From positions 200,421,619 to 200,485,618 of the forward strand of contig OY856188.1 of the NCBI GenBank assembly GCA_963693315.1: a stretch of DNA of 64,000 nt, written 5' to 3'. Position numbers and translations under genes: made by a program. The notes beneath the pieces are model-generated. The model made no database searches, was not told the DNA's origin, and worked only from the letters and a program-made list of their open reading frames with translations. Positions 19,010 to 31,240 of the stretch are shown in pieces (positions within the stretch are counted from its first letter, which is position 1; each line of letters begins with the position of its first letter). This stretch comes from Diogma glabrata. Taxonomy: Eukaryota > Arthropoda > Insecta > Diptera > Cylindrotomidae.

Positions 19010-21660
19010 CTCCACTTAAGCCTATTCGTCCCAAACAGGATCTAAATCTCCTTTGTATAAGGCCAACCTTTCCAAATGTACCACTTTTGCCTTATCTCGA
19101 TGGCCTTTTCTAATTCTATAAACCACGTCATGCAACTTGGTTATAATGTTATAAGGTCCTTCTCATGCAGCTTGTAGGTTTGATGATAACCCTCTTTTCC
19201 TCTGTGGGTTGTGTAGTGTAGTCATACTAATTGTCCTTCTTCAAAACTTTTATTATTAGATCGTATATCGTATCGGAATTTCATTCTATCACTGGTCAGT
19301 TGTATCTTCTGCCTAACAAACTTGTGAATAAGCTCGAGGTTCTTTCTGATTCAGTTGACGTATTCTTGCCCAGACAATGATATTGAATGTACTGTTCCAA
19401 ATTTGACGTCATCGGGTAGTCTTAAATCGCTTCCAAAAAGCTGGTGTCATGGCGGTGGTCTCATGAACTGCTGATCTGTATGCCATAAAAAATAAAGGAA
19501 TATGTTGATCCCAGTTACGTTGGTTCTTACTAATTACATAACTAGAAATTCCTCCAATGTAGCATTGAATCTCTCCATCATGCCATCTGATTGTGGGTGC
19601 GAAGCTGTCGTCCTCGTTTTGTTAATTCCAAGCATCTGGCATATTTCCTGAAACACAACCGACTCAAAGTTCCGTCCCTGATCGAGGTGGACCTCCAAAG
19701 GATCTCCATAACGGCCAATCCAATTATTTATCACAGCTTCAGCGATGGTGGTTGTTTCCTGGTTAGGTATCGCACATACTTACGGAAGGAGTGCATGATC
19801 ACAAGCACATATTTGTTCTGGTTATCAGTTGTTGGAAATGGTCCTGCTACATCCATTGCGATCCGTTCAAATGGAGCACTTACAATGTATTGCTTCATTT
19901 TCCCATGACTTCTTCGTGTGGGCCTATTACCGCCGATTTTTTTACATCCCTCCACAATTGATGACCGAGTCCCTGACCAGTGAAGCCGTAGTCGTATTTT
20001 TGCAAGAGTTTTCTTGACCCCAAGATGACCTCCACTCATCCCTTTTCTCCTTCAATACTGCTGGTATTTTCCCTTTTGGTACACATGTAAGGGATTGCTT
20101 TATCTTGCATCTGAGCTCTCCCACACTCTCTTTAAACATCTATCCTGTAAATGGAGACTGTCCCATTGCGTTCAGTATGCCTTCAAAGTTGGAGGTTTAT
20201 CAGCAATTTCGCCCTATACTGGTTTGCAACCCCATTCCTTGAACTCGATGATGAGTGTAAGATCCGGATCTTCTAACTTATTTATCCATATGGCTTCCGC
20301 AGTCCACTCATCATCAGGTAGCACTTGTAGTAATCGTACATTGATGACATTCTTCTTACTTTCTTGTCGATTGCAACTTACATTTAACTGGACAGGGTCG
20401 CCACGATAATGCATCAGCGTTCCTATGTGCCCTTTCGATGCTCAATGTCCAAATCGTATGCCTGCAACCGTTCGATCCAGCGTGCTACTTGTCCCTCTGG
20501 ATTTTTAAGCTGGAGTAACCATCTTAACGCACCATTATCAGTTCTGAGATGAAATTCCTGACCCTAAAGGTATTTATAGAAATGTTTCACGCATTCCATA
20601 ATAGTCAATAACTCCTTTCGGGTTACGCAATAATTCCGCTCCGGTTTGGATAGCATTCTGGAGAAATAAGCTATAATCTTTTCCTGACCGTCTATTTTCT
20701 GTAACAGCACTCCTATACTTTCATTACTGGCATTATTATCTAACATAAACTTCACATTAGGTATAGGATAGGACAGAGTTGGAGCCGTACATAATCTCCT
20801 TCGGAGCTCCACAAATGCTTGTTCCTAAGGTTGATTCCATTTAAATGCCTTGGCTCTTCTGATTAACCCATGCAAACTTTTGGAAACGTTTGCGAATCCC
20901 GCGAATCTGTAATATGTGCACAATCCAAGGAATCTTCCTAGTTGATGTAGGTTCTTTGGTCTTGGCCAGTTCACAATTGCTGCAATCTTGTCAGAATCTG
21001 TATGAATTCTCATTGCCGTAACCTTGTGTTCCAAATATTTTATTTCTTCTTTGGAAAGTGAACACTTTTTGGGACTTAACTTTAAACCTGCTGCTTGCAA
21101 CCTTTCCAGCACCTCCGCCAAGTTCCTGAAGTAGTCATCAAAGTCTTAGCCCATGACGATGATATCATCCAGATATACAAGGCATGTTTTCCAGTGCAAA
21201 CCTTTTAGTAACCGTTTCATTAATCTCTCGAAAGTTGCGGGCGCGTTGCATAACCCAAATGGCATGACGTTAAATTGCCATAGTCCATTAGCTACACTGA
21301 TCGTCGTTTTCTCCCGATCTTCTTCCGCAACTTCCACCTGCCAGTAACCACTCGTTGAAAACAATCTTGAACCCGATGTATAGTGTATCATCAATATATC
21401 CTTCTTAGTAACTGTGTTTAGTTTCCTGTAGCCAACACAAAATATTAAACTTCCATCTTTCTATACCAAACTAACACCACAGGTGAGCTCCAGAAACTGT
21501 CTGAAGACTCGATTACACCATCTTCTTTCATATCCCTCACCATTTTATCAGTTTCTTCTCTTTTAGAAAATCGTAATTGTTTTCTGCGTATCTGACAGAT
21601 TAAAAACCCTTACTGGCATTTTGTAGTTAACATCCGATCTAACTAAGGTTTTACCTATAA
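19010..21660 (-). pseudogene. Gypsy element 1 pol: RT, RNase H, integrase
   Basis: Minus-strand blocks in order. RT: SGYWQVEVAEEDREKTTISV, FNVMPFGLCNAPATFERLM, then CLVYLDDIIVMG (21394-21146, YLDD catalytic pair), followed by LSKEEIKYLEHKV. The tether/RNase H follows: VKFMLDNNASNESIGVLLQ, in which the first catalytic D is followed by NN, then YFSRMLSKPERNYCVTRKEL (20812-20564). Integrase zinc end SGGHLGVKKTLAKIR (20039), core IAMDVAGPFPTTDNQNKYVL, VHLDQGRNFESVVFQE and NKTRTTASHPQSDGMMERFN (19734-19534). The C-terminal integrase tail decays toward 19010. At least five stops or frameshifts separate the blocks. The protease is not recognisable. Decayed but nearly complete domain order of a Ty3/gypsy pol. 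Confidence 0.9.
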
Positions 21661-21999
21661 TAAATTCCTTAAGATTTTGATATTTTTTGTTGGCTTCCAC
21701 AACACACAACCTGGGTGACACAAATCCTCCTTCCACTTTTCCCCAAATGATTGTTTCTGGAAGATTTTCCGTGATCTAATATTATTCGACGAATACAATT
21801 TGAATTTTCACTTACAATTTGAATTTGATTTTGTTAATCTCGAAACATGGGTGAAGGTTATGGGGCAATCGGTTGTGGGAGCCACCTTACGCCCCTTTAG
21901 GCTGGCTCGTTGTAGTTTAACTGATTCGCTCCATCGTCCTATCTAGCTTGCACCCGTTCTTCTGTTGGACGTCGCTGCATAGATGATGCTGGTCTCACC

Positions 22000-23262
22000 T
22001 TTTTTCTTTTCATATCTCTGCTTTCCCTCGAAATATGACACAGTTTGCCACATAGCCAGCATCAAATTCTGCCACTTCGTACACTCTCTCGTGGTCCTGG
22101 TTTGTTTTCTGGATTGTTAATCTCAGTCAACTCTACCTGGCGTATTTTAATAAATGGTTTTACAATGGCTTGTGCAGTTTCGTTGGTCAAGGCACAAGCT
22201 ATAGTTTCAGCGAATGTTGCTTTTGTAGATAACATTGCTGCTTTCCTTGTTTCCAGATCATGGATGTTTCCGTCCGTAAAAGCCTCAATTTTCATTTTCT
22301 CCATAAAATAAGGTGGAGTATTCGAGTGTGCTAAATGAACAAGACGTTCCATTGCCGAGAAATAGTCCTGAAGGCTTTCTCCATTCCTTTGCAAGCGACC
22401 CTTTAACTCGATTCTATATAACTCTCTTTTATGATCGCTGCCATATTCCCGTTTCAGCGCCTTCATCACCTCTGCATAATTTTTGCGGTTATTTTGAGGG
22501 ACCTGTAGTGCTTCAGCTGCTTCACCCTTAAGCGCCACTACCAATGCAGTTAGATGAGTTTCAGCTTTCCAAACATTTTGATCTGCTGCGGTCTCAAACT
22601 GGAACTCAAAGATGCCCAAAATGTGGTACCGCCATACGATGGTGGTTTTAATTTAATATTTGCTACTTGTTGTAACACATGTAAAGTAAATTTAGCCGTT
22701 TCAACAACTTGCAACCGTTTTTCGAAATCATCTACTTTAGCAATTGTATCTTCTTGTTTTTATCAAGAACTTTTTGTTCTAGTTCTTGGATTTCGCCTTG
22801 ATTTTTTTCGATTTTTCCATCGAATGCCGTTGATATTTGTTAAAGTTTCTCATTCAAGTGTTGATGTATGTTAATGTTTTGTTCTTTAGTAGCAGCTATC
22901 TGTTGATTCATGTTAAGACATATTTCTTCAATTGATTTTTGGTTAGCCGCTATTTGTTGATTTATGTTAAGGCTAATCTATTCTTTAGTAGCAGCCATTT
23001 GATCTTTTGCATCATAGCCATTAAATGCGTAAACTCGCAATTTGCAGGTGGAAATGAAGTTGTTCTTTCCGCCATAGAACTTTTCTCCTCTTCAAGTGCT
23101 ACTGAATGAGTAATTGTTGTAACTGCTGAACTTCTGGTAACTTTCCACTTCTGTTCCATAGTTTCTCGAAGCCGTAACATTAATTCACTTTTGTTTCCAC
23201 TTGTTGACAATCCTCGCTGTTCTAGTTCCCCCTTTAACTCAGGAACTCTTAGCTCACTTAAG
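22000..23262 (-). pseudogene. Gypsy element 1 gag with SAP-like N-terminus
   Basis: Reading the minus strand from about 23262: LRVPELKGELEQRGLSTSGN then KSELMLRLRE, which matches the SAP helix-turn-helix pattern (L..L...L..RGL...G.K..L..RL). After a broken charged/coiled segment, a gag core runs 22619-22062 (FETAADQNVWKAETHLTALV, LQDYFSAMERLVHLAHSN), the Retrotrans_gag type. Near 22030 CWLCGKLCHISRE is a degenerate zinc knuckle whose final Cys appears to be Ser. Frameshift near 22620. SAP motifs bind AT-rich DNA, so this gag may have bound chromatin; that is inference. Confidence 0.8.
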
Positions 23263-23287
23263 AAAACTATTATTCACAGATTACTAT

Positions 23288-24503
23288 TGTTACGTTTTTC
23301 TAACCTCCCTTTGAATTGCCCTTACTCTCAATTCGATGAACGCAATTCCCAATCTCCTTCTGACTTCGATCAGTGATTAGTTAGCACAAACACAAGGTTT
23401 TATTAAGTATGCAACACCTTAATGGTTCCACAGCAATAGGAAACAATATTTCTATCTAGAATCTTCCTTTTATTTACACGATTTTATATGCACGGTACAA
23501 CATTTTGTTCACAATCAATTCCATTCTGCCTAAAATATTTTCTTAAATACTAAATTCCGTACAATCTAATATTTTTAGTACGGAACGTTCCATTAAAAAA
23601 TTCACATAACTGTAAAAAAAAAAGTTTTAGAAACAAATCCAATAAAAAATATTTTTGAACCAAAAAGAACAACAATTCTATTCATGGAGGGATGGAGGGA
23701 TCAGTTTTTATTAATTTGTTAATTTTTTTCTATTTTTTGATCCACGGGTGTGACAACCCCGCGTACTCCAGTCCCTGTTATTGGCACATGAGTTAACGTG
23801 AGATATCACATACCACTGGCAATAGCAGTGAGATATCCCTAGCCAAGGTGATATCTTAGGGGTGCTGGCGGATGAATTGAATTCAGTCAACGGTAGCACT
23901 CTCAATCTTAGCTAATGAATATTCCTTGGTGCTGAAACGCTGTAGCTTGCTCGAAGAAACGAGCTTTCAGATAACTATATATCTGAGCTTTAATCATTGA
24001 AAAATATACTGCGTCCCATAATCAAGGATTATGCCATTAGCTGGACTATTGGCAAACCAATTTTAGTTTTGTTCCTGCAAATTTTTAAAACAAATTTGTT
24101 TTTTATCTCTTATTTTATTTTTATTTTCCCTATCCCATCACGAAATATTGGCCTATGCCATATTTTATATGTGATAGGATTTATGATTTAGTTATCCATT
24201 ATTTAACAAAAAATATTAAAAAAAAAACAAAAAAAAAACAGATTTGCGTCCATTAACATCCTTAGAACGCATGTTGTTGTGGGACCTTGGTCTTAAAAGG
24301 TTTTTATGTGTTGTTGTGACACATATTGTAATGCCTACTACACATCACATTTTATTAAAAAAAAAAAAAAATTTCATTCGGTGGTTGTTCTGTTTTGTTT
24401 TGTTAATCATCGTTATGAAGATGCTATATAGGGTGTTTTATTTATGTTGCATTGAATTGTGTTTTACGTTGTATTTCGATATGATTTTGTTATAACCGTA
24501 ACA
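23288..24503 (-). repeat. 5' LTR of gypsy element 1, interrupted
   Basis: LTR sequence at 23288-23594 and again at 24374-24503 (TTTCATTCGGTGGTTGTTCT to CGTAACA). Between them lie about 77 bp absent from the other LTR, a short piece of LTR (AATTCTATTCAT near 23673) and a poly(A)-tailed retroposon at 23684-24373. Confidence 0.85.
23684..24373 (+). mobile_element. Short poly(A)-tailed retroposon, copy 1
   Basis: A segment of about 690 bp that begins GGAGGGATCAGTTTTTATTA after GGAGGGATG, carries GTGTGACAACCCCGCGTACT, CAGTCCCTG, GTGAGATATCACA and GGCAATAGCAGTGAGATATC, and ends with the tail TGTTGTGGGACCTTGGTCTT followed by AAAAGG, then an A-run. No long ORF. A second copy is at 47333-48011. The last ~120 bp match the 3' end of the LINE at 4796-6410, so this is either a SINE-like partner or an internally deleted copy of that LINE. 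Confidence 0.85.
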
Positions 24504-27500
24504 GTATAATTATTTGATTGGCATTCTAATTCACATTGTGTAGCAATAACAAATTTACATATTTATTTACGTTTAATTAGTCACATTTACATATTTAATA
24601 ACTCAACAAAAAATTGATAATTTGGATTATTTCTATTAGAACATTTTGCCTCTAATAATTTAACCCTCGCATGCTTAACACCCGATATACTTTGCTCCTT
24701 TAAAGAGAATCTTTGACTAAGGTCACAAGAGATGGAATGATTGATGATGAACCTCGATAACGTATGCAACTAGTTTGAGGGTAATGATAATTCTAGAATC
24801 GAGATGATTGCGAGAATTGGTAACTGGAACCCAGGTCGAGAACTAAATAACATAAACTTATTGAAGCCAACAACAGTATGTTTTATGCAGTAATTTGGTT
24901 TCATACGAATTTCAGTCAAACGACCCAAGTTTAACACAAGCACATCCAATGTAGTTGGAAACTGCTGCATGGGATCTAAACCAACTAGACAAATGTCTGA
25001 TTGTACTGGATACCTACCGACAGTCTAATCCACTGGTTTTTCTTAAAAAACGCAAATTGGCGGAGGATGCTTTAACTTGGTATTCACCAGGGGGTAAATA
25101 GATGGACAAAAAATTAAACCTTCATATTCAGAAAACAGATTAACATTATATGCCCTACAAATTTAAAACATATATGTCAACCCTCTCAGATGAATTGTTG
25201 CTTCTATAACTGCATGATACTTTACACCATATGATTAATAATTCTGAGATTTTTATCTTTCTTCAACCTTAAGTCATACTAGAGTATTAAAGAACTAGAG
25301 TTTTAACTTGCGGTTGACTCATGATTTGGAAATCCCATTTCAGCCCTTACGATCATTGTAAGGTCACAGACTCATTGATTTTCTTTCCAAAATGATATAA
25401 GTGTGGTCGTCTTTTAAATAAAAAAGAAATGTTTGATAAACATTTATAAATGCCTAGTTCAAAATAAAATATTTGCAAAATATGACGATGACACAATTGC
25501 TAAATTTTATTCAAATATAAGATAAAAAAAATTAACCTTGACAATGACATTTAGATTAAAATAAATTCGTTTTAGTTGTAGCGTTACCGTTAATTAATAA
25601 TCGATTGCATTTGCAAGAAGAACAAACAAAAAATTCTTTCGTAACTGAAATATTACGCATTTTTTTGAAGTAAAATCCGTAAATACAAATAAAATACGTA
25701 AATATGTAAATAATATTTAGTTTTTAACAGTTTTACTTTTATCATTAATTCGTGTTGTTGTTACTTGTAATCATCTAATTTCGTCATTAAGCTAAAGAAT
25801 ATCGCAGACTCTGGTATGTTCATTATAATCTTATTTCTAAATGGGTGGTTTTCTTTCGACAGTTAAAATACGGCTGGTAAGAGATGTTTTCTGAAAACTT
25901 TCAAGCAAACGTATACTTCCACATCTAATTAGGGATAGTGCCATTATCGATTAAAGCTGTTTAGACAAAACAAAAATTCTTATTGTTTTTGCTACCATCT
26001 TTCTCTCAAGCTCTTTTAAGGTATTTTATTCAGCACTGTAGGTATCAAGTCCTGTAGGTCCTGTACAGTACTATAGGTTCATTTCTGACCTACACCCAAC
26101 GACAAAATCAGATTAATGTTTTCTTTTATGTATGCTGAATGACATGTGTTTTAAAAATTTACCATAGCAGAACCACCCTTATTTGTATTCTCCGATAGTC
26201 AGTAATTTCCTATCAAACACAAACGTACCACAATTATTCCACCATAACTAGAAAATATTATTCTAAAGTACTCATAACAAAGTTATTACATCATTCTCGT
26301 AAGCAAACCCATTGTTATACTCAAAACAATAGTTATTTTAACCACTACAGCTTAATTACACTAAATATTTTAATATTTTATTTATATTCTATTCTAGATA
26401 TAGAAATATGTTGTAAAAAATTAATGATGTAAATTTTACGCTAATTGAAACCAAGATTAAGAGCTTGCTGACTCATAAAAAGTTGCTTGTGAGTGGTCAT
26501 TTCGTAATAAGTACACGTCATATTTATAATCAACCTTTGATTTCATTTAACTTTTAGTAACCATAGTAATACAAGTAATCATGATTAAATATGGAGATAA
26601 AAACACAATACGTTGAGTTGCGTGTCAATCGAAAATTCACGAGAAAATATTTGTGTTGATTAATTGTTCCATAAAATACTGTTGATCGATCGATCAATAA
26701 ACTTTATAAGGAATGCATATTTTGACTTATTGAAATTTACATAGAAATTAAATTAAATATAATTTCAATAAGATTTGAATAGCAGCAAATTATATACAAT
26801 CGAACAATGAAACTATATTTCCACTTGCATTTTAATTTTAAATTTTGTTATGTTTATTCCAAATAAAAAAGTCGGTTTATACAATTTCCTTCCAGTTTGT
26901 GTCTGCCTCAAAATGTCTATTTTGTTTTGTTTTAAGATTTTAAATTATAATATTATTTTTGGAAAAAAACTTGATCTTATATTTATTTTATGGAAATTGA
27001 TGATCAAATAGTTTCAGCATATATGAAGTTATCCAAAATAAATTAAATTTACAGTAATAGTAAGTCGTAAGAGCAATTCTATAAATAACTCTATAATTTA
27101 TGTTGTCTTTAGGATATAACGTTTTATTGTGATTAAGTTTTATGTTGAGATGATTTAAGTTTTATGTTGAGTCAATTTTGTCTTAAGCCATTAAGAATCT
27201 AAGGATTGCTTTACTTTGCAATGTAATGTGAAATGATTATTTCTTTCCGCCTATACTACTGCTAAATAGGTTAATGTAGCTAAGAGCTCCGTTTATTAAG
27301 TTTTTGCTTCCGGTGGATCACAAGACAGTTCTCACAAGACAGATCACGTTACCAATGATAAAGTCGGAGGTGTTAGCGTTTAGCTTCTGCATTGACTATA
27401 CTGAATTATTCGAGGAAGTCTGGGATTTGAAAAAAGGGTACATTTGTACACAAGGATAGGACTAGATAAACGTACAACCATGCAACACTGCTTCAAGGTT

Positions 27501-27602
27501 GCATAACAAAAGAGACAGTTTTGAAAGTTATTATCAGGGTAAATAACACCTCTACGAAAAACTAGCAAGAGAGCCTCGCAAGACTACCCAAACGGTTATA
27601 AG
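24504..27602. other. Intergenic AT-rich stretch, nothing firm
   Basis: No gene I can support. A minus-strand frame open from about 25020 to 24770 reads with some L/N/R periodicity (LVLNLGRLTEIR), vaguely like a leucine-rich repeat exon, but it lacks neighbours. A short direct repeat, AAGTTTTATGTTGAG, occurs twice near 27140. Confidence 0.35.
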
Positions 27603-27801
27603 GGTTCTATATTGTTGCTTATTGGGTTGAACATAAGTGAAGTGAGCAACAATTAGATTTGACATCATGATCTAGTTGAAATATATAATGGTCAGAGCTA
27701 ACACATGTAAAATACAATTTAATGAGTTTTTCTTAAAATCTTGAAATAAACATTCTTACAAAGTAAAACAGAATCTTTTATTAAAAATAACAAATAAAAC
27801 A
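27603..27801 (+). repeat. 5' LTR of gypsy element 2
   Basis: Matches 33461-33659 through TTCTATATTGTTGCTTATTG, AACATAAGTGAAGTGAGCAA, TATAATGGTCAGAG and the 3' end AACAAATAAAACA. Its first base is G where the 3' LTR has the canonical T of TG. Confidence 0.92.
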
Positions 27802-27815
27802 TGGCGCAGTGAAGG
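27802..27815 (+). promoter_or_regulatory. Primer-binding site of gypsy element 2
   Basis: TGGCGCAGTGAAGG begins at the first base after the CA end of the 5' LTR. TGGCGC starts are common PBSs of insect gypsy elements. The matching tRNA is not assigned here. Confidence 0.75.
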
Positions 27816-28439
27816 TTTTCTCTAAGGATGGTTTTAATAAAATTGGATTAGAAAGTGTAAACGTGCAGTCAAAGAAAAACTTTTATCCACGACTACTAAA
27901 GAATATATGCTTTCCATGTCTATGTCTTCCATTGTAATTGTATTCATTCGTGAATTTGATTAAAATTCTTTAACAGTTCTATAGTTTATTAAATATTCCC
28001 CTAACAAATTAAACAACAAACTTGGTTTGTTTTTCGCTATCTTTGATGTATTTATTTCAATATGGCGATACAAATTTTTGCACGAAAACTGGAAATTAAA
28101 CGAAATATTTTGCAGTCGTGGATAAAATAGCATCTTGTATTCGCTTAGGATGATGGCAATTCTTCACTCGGATGATGCCCTCCACTCGCTACGCTGGTTT
28201 CGGGAAACTTCATCCTCATGAGGAATTAAGCTCTTAGCTCATACAAGAATCTAGTATCTACTATTCAAATATATTGAGTGGCGTGTTACAATTTATTTAT
28301 TCTTATTTTTAAAAATGGAAAATCCAAATAAGCCAGAAAAATTATCTCTGGAAGGAAATATAAATGCGAATTGACAAAAATTTACAAAATATCTGACCAC
28401 ATTTCTGCTTGTATCAAAAGAGTGCAAGGATGAAAAATA

Positions 28440-28890
28440 AAAGGGGCTATGCTTAAAAATTTGATTGGTGAAGAAGCAGTGGAGATAATGGAAGCGGTGT
28501 TAGATTTAGATGATGAAGGAATGTCATCATATGAAAAAATTATCAAAGCAATGGACAAATATTGCAGGACAAAATCGAATGTTTTATATGAACGGGATAA
28601 ATTTTACCAAAGACTTCAAAGTGATGGAGAGCCATTCTAAATTTTTTTATAGAGATGTCAAAAAACTAAGCTCTACTTGTTTTGATAGTGTAGAGTTTGA
28701 GTTTGATAATGTAGAGGACATGATTAGGGAAAAATTAGTTTTCGGAACATTGAATGCAGAATTAAAATAGGCATTTATTGAGAAAGGAAATATGAAGTGC
28801 GATGAGGAAAAAATGTAAACGGTGTGGAGTTCTAGGTCATTTCGAAGTGGCTTGCAATAAAGCAATTAAAAAATTAAATCAAGTTAGTGC
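28440..28890 (+). pseudogene. Gypsy element 2 gag with zinc knuckle
   Basis: Gag core in two frames: EEAVEIMEAVLDLDDEGM, AMDKYCRTKSNVLYERDKF and RLQSDGEPF (28449-28640), then KFFYRDVKKLSSTCFD and IREKLVFGTLNAELK (to 28770). The pattern, with a GEPF word followed by a DVKKL..TC block, is that of gypsy gag proteins linked to K02A2.6-type pols. CKRCGVLGHFEVAC at about 28812 is a perfect CX2CX4HX4C knuckle. One frameshift near 28640 and a stop before the knuckle. Confidence 0.85.
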
Positions 28891-28984
28891 AAATCAGTTT
28901 GAGTCTCCTCTTGACGAACAGCAATTGTCAATTTTTTCGGTTTCTCAATTAAATGGTATAGAGAATTTTTGTAGTGAAGAAATT

Positions 28985-31240
28985 TTCATTGAAAATAAAA
29001 ATAGATACAGGATCTGAGGTGAATGTGTTGCCAATAAAGCATGCTAAAGAGTTAAAAATAAATTTTGAAAATACATATTACCAAGTCTCAGATTAGGTTA
29101 GAAGCTTATGGGGGTAAAAATTTTGAAATATTAGGTAAAATTAAAAATGTGAAAATTTTAAATGGATATTTTTACGTAGTAAATGAATCTGCATGTGCAA
29201 TTTTAGGACTAAAAACATCAAAACTAATGGAATACGTAAATATAAAAAGTGTTAATTCCAAGTGTTAATTCCAACCAAGACGTGTTTGATAGTTTAGGAA
29301 AATTAAAAATTTTAATGGAATCGAATGCCTAATCAACCTACCTAATCATTAAGACGGCGATACGGATTCCTCTACAATTGAGTGAAAAAGTCAAAGAATC
29401 GCTGCAAGACCTTATTGAGAAAAAGATCATTGAAATTGTCGAAGAGTCATGTAATTGGGTCAAAAACTGTACGTTTGTAGAAAAAAAAGATGGATCAATT
29501 AGGGTTTGTTTAGACCAAACAGAACTAAATAAAGTTATAATCAATGAGAATTATTCAATTCCTAATTTAGAGGGAGGAATTAACTACAAATTTATATGGT
29601 TTCTGGCATGTTGAGCTGGACGAAGAAGAAGAATCAAGTAAATTATGCACTTTTAATACAATTTTTGGGTGTTTTAAATTTCTAAGGTTGCCATTTGGGT
29701 TAAAAACTGCACCGATTGTATTTCAAAGAATGATGCAAAAAAATTTCAAAGATATCAAAGGCGTTGTTGTGTACTTTGATGACATACTAATTGGCGCAGA
29801 CACTATTTCAAACCATGACAAAACCTTAAATGAGGTTATGGATAGAGCTCGTAAATTCAATATCAAATTTAATGAAAGAAGTTACAATTTAGGGTGAGTC
29901 AAGTAAAATATTTCGGTCATGTTGTGTCTAGTCAGGGAATACAACCGGATAGTGATAAAATAAAATGCAATAAGAAAATTGTCCAATCCGAAGGATAACA
30001 AATCGTTGCAAAGCATATTAGAAATGGTAAATTATTTAAGACCGTTTATTCCTAATATGGCGGAATTAACTACTTCACTGAGGGAGTTAATTAAAAAAAT
30101 GTTCAATTTAATTGGTTAGATATACATGAAGAAGTTTTAAATAAATTAAAAACTATAATTTCAAATAAAACAATATTAAATCATTTTGATATTAGACTAA
30201 TCAGTGAAAATTCAAACTGATGCGTCGCAAAATGGTGTGGGATCTTGTTTAATGCAAGAAAACAAAGCAGTTGCATTTGCGTCACGTAGTTTTACGGACA
30301 CAGAAAGAGATACGCACAGATTGAAAAAGAATTGTTAGCGATAGTTTACGGGTGTAGGAAATTTCATCATTATATTTTTGGAAAAGAAGTAACAGTAGAA
30401 ACGGATCATCAACCACCGTTAATTTCGATTTTTAAAAAAGATATTTGTAATATTTTTTGTACAAGAATTCAGCTGATGAGATTAAAATTATTAAAATATA
30501 ACATTCAGTTAGTTTATGTAAAAGGAAAAAATATGTTTATTGCTGATTTGCTATCGAGAAATTTTGATGAGAATGAGGTTGAATATGATGATGAGGAAAA
30601 TGTCGCAGAAGTGGTTCATCATAATAATATTAGCCAAAATAAAATGGACAAATTTTAAATTGAGAAGAAAAATGATAGTAGCTTAGTGAAATTAAAAAAG
30701 ATGTGTATAGCGGGGTGGCCAAATTCGAAATCAAAAGATGATAACGACATTAAGGTTTATTGAAACAGGCAATTTACTGTGAATACGATTTATTGTATCT
30801 GAATGATAGAATAATAGTTCCACGTAGTTTAAGAAATAGTATGTTTAGTTTAATTCATGAGGGACATTTTGGAATAACCAAAACAATAGCTAGAGATAAA
30901 ACATTATTATATTGGCCCAATATGAATTCAGAAATAGAAATAATGATATTTAAATGTGAGTTGTGTGAAAGATTTAGAGCTGCAAATAGAAAAGAACCCT
31001 TGATTAATCAGGAAGTACCGGTTAGACAGTTTGAAATTATAACTATGTATAATGGATGTTGCTAATTGTGTGGGTGAGCTGTATTTAGTAGTCATGGATT
31101 ATTTCTTAAAGTGGTTAGAATTGAAATTATTACCTAAGGGGTCGTCTGCTTTTGAAATAATTGTTGTATTAAGAGATATTTAGTTTGCATGGCATTCCAA
31201 AAACAATTAGAGCTGATAACATGCTATTTTAAAGTAACAT
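28985..31240 (+). pseudogene. Gypsy element 2 pol: protease, RT, RNase H, integrase
   Basis: Protease IDTGSEVNVLPIKHA near 29005 keeps the DTG triad. RT: VEKKDGSIRVCLDQTELNK (29480), FKFLRLPFGLKTAPIVFQRM (29690), VVYFDDILIGADT (29775, YFDD), then YFGHVVSSQGIQPDSDKIK. RNase H: QTDASQNGVGSCLMQENKA (30215), LAIVYGCRKFHHYIFGKEV and DLLSRNFDENEV (30350-30590). The integrase HHCC zinc end is visible: HEGHFGITKTIARDKTLLYW then CELC (30855-30965). The core starts VVMDYFLKWLELKLLPKG and breaks at IPKTIRADN near 31235, where a Penelope element begins. Multiple frameshifts and stops. Confidence 0.9.

Larger units (their letters stand above)
18389..24503 (-). mobile_element. Gypsy (Ty3) retrotransposon with both LTRs, decayed
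   Basis: LTRs at 18389-19004 (3' LTR in element sense) and 23288-24503 (5' LTR, enlarged by insertions). Both have TGTTACG...CGTAACA ends and share TTTCTAACC, CTCAATTCGAT, CGATCAGTGATTAGT, ATTTTATATGCACGGTACAA and AGTACGGAACGTTCCATTA. The outer flanks are GTAC and GTAT, a probable 4-bp target duplication with one change. A polypurine tract (AAGTGGAGGGTAT in element sense) abuts the 3' LTR. Internal gag and pol are in order on the minus strand. Confidence 0.9.

Noticed and set aside
23262..23287. Primer-binding site of gypsy element 1
   Set aside because: The bases after the LTR end (element sense ATAGTAATCTGTG) contain no TGG start; I cannot support a tRNA PBS.
23711..23905. 64-codon ORF kept in both retroposon copies (also 47796-47993), antisense to the poly(A) tail
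   Set aside because: Differences between copies include many amino-acid changes and it starts at a non-ATG codon; likely a by-product of shared non-coding sequence.
24587..25020. Minus-strand frames reading slightly like leucine-rich repeats (LVLNLGRLTEIR)
   Set aside because: Only one repeat-like unit, stop at 24770, no neighbouring LRR exons.
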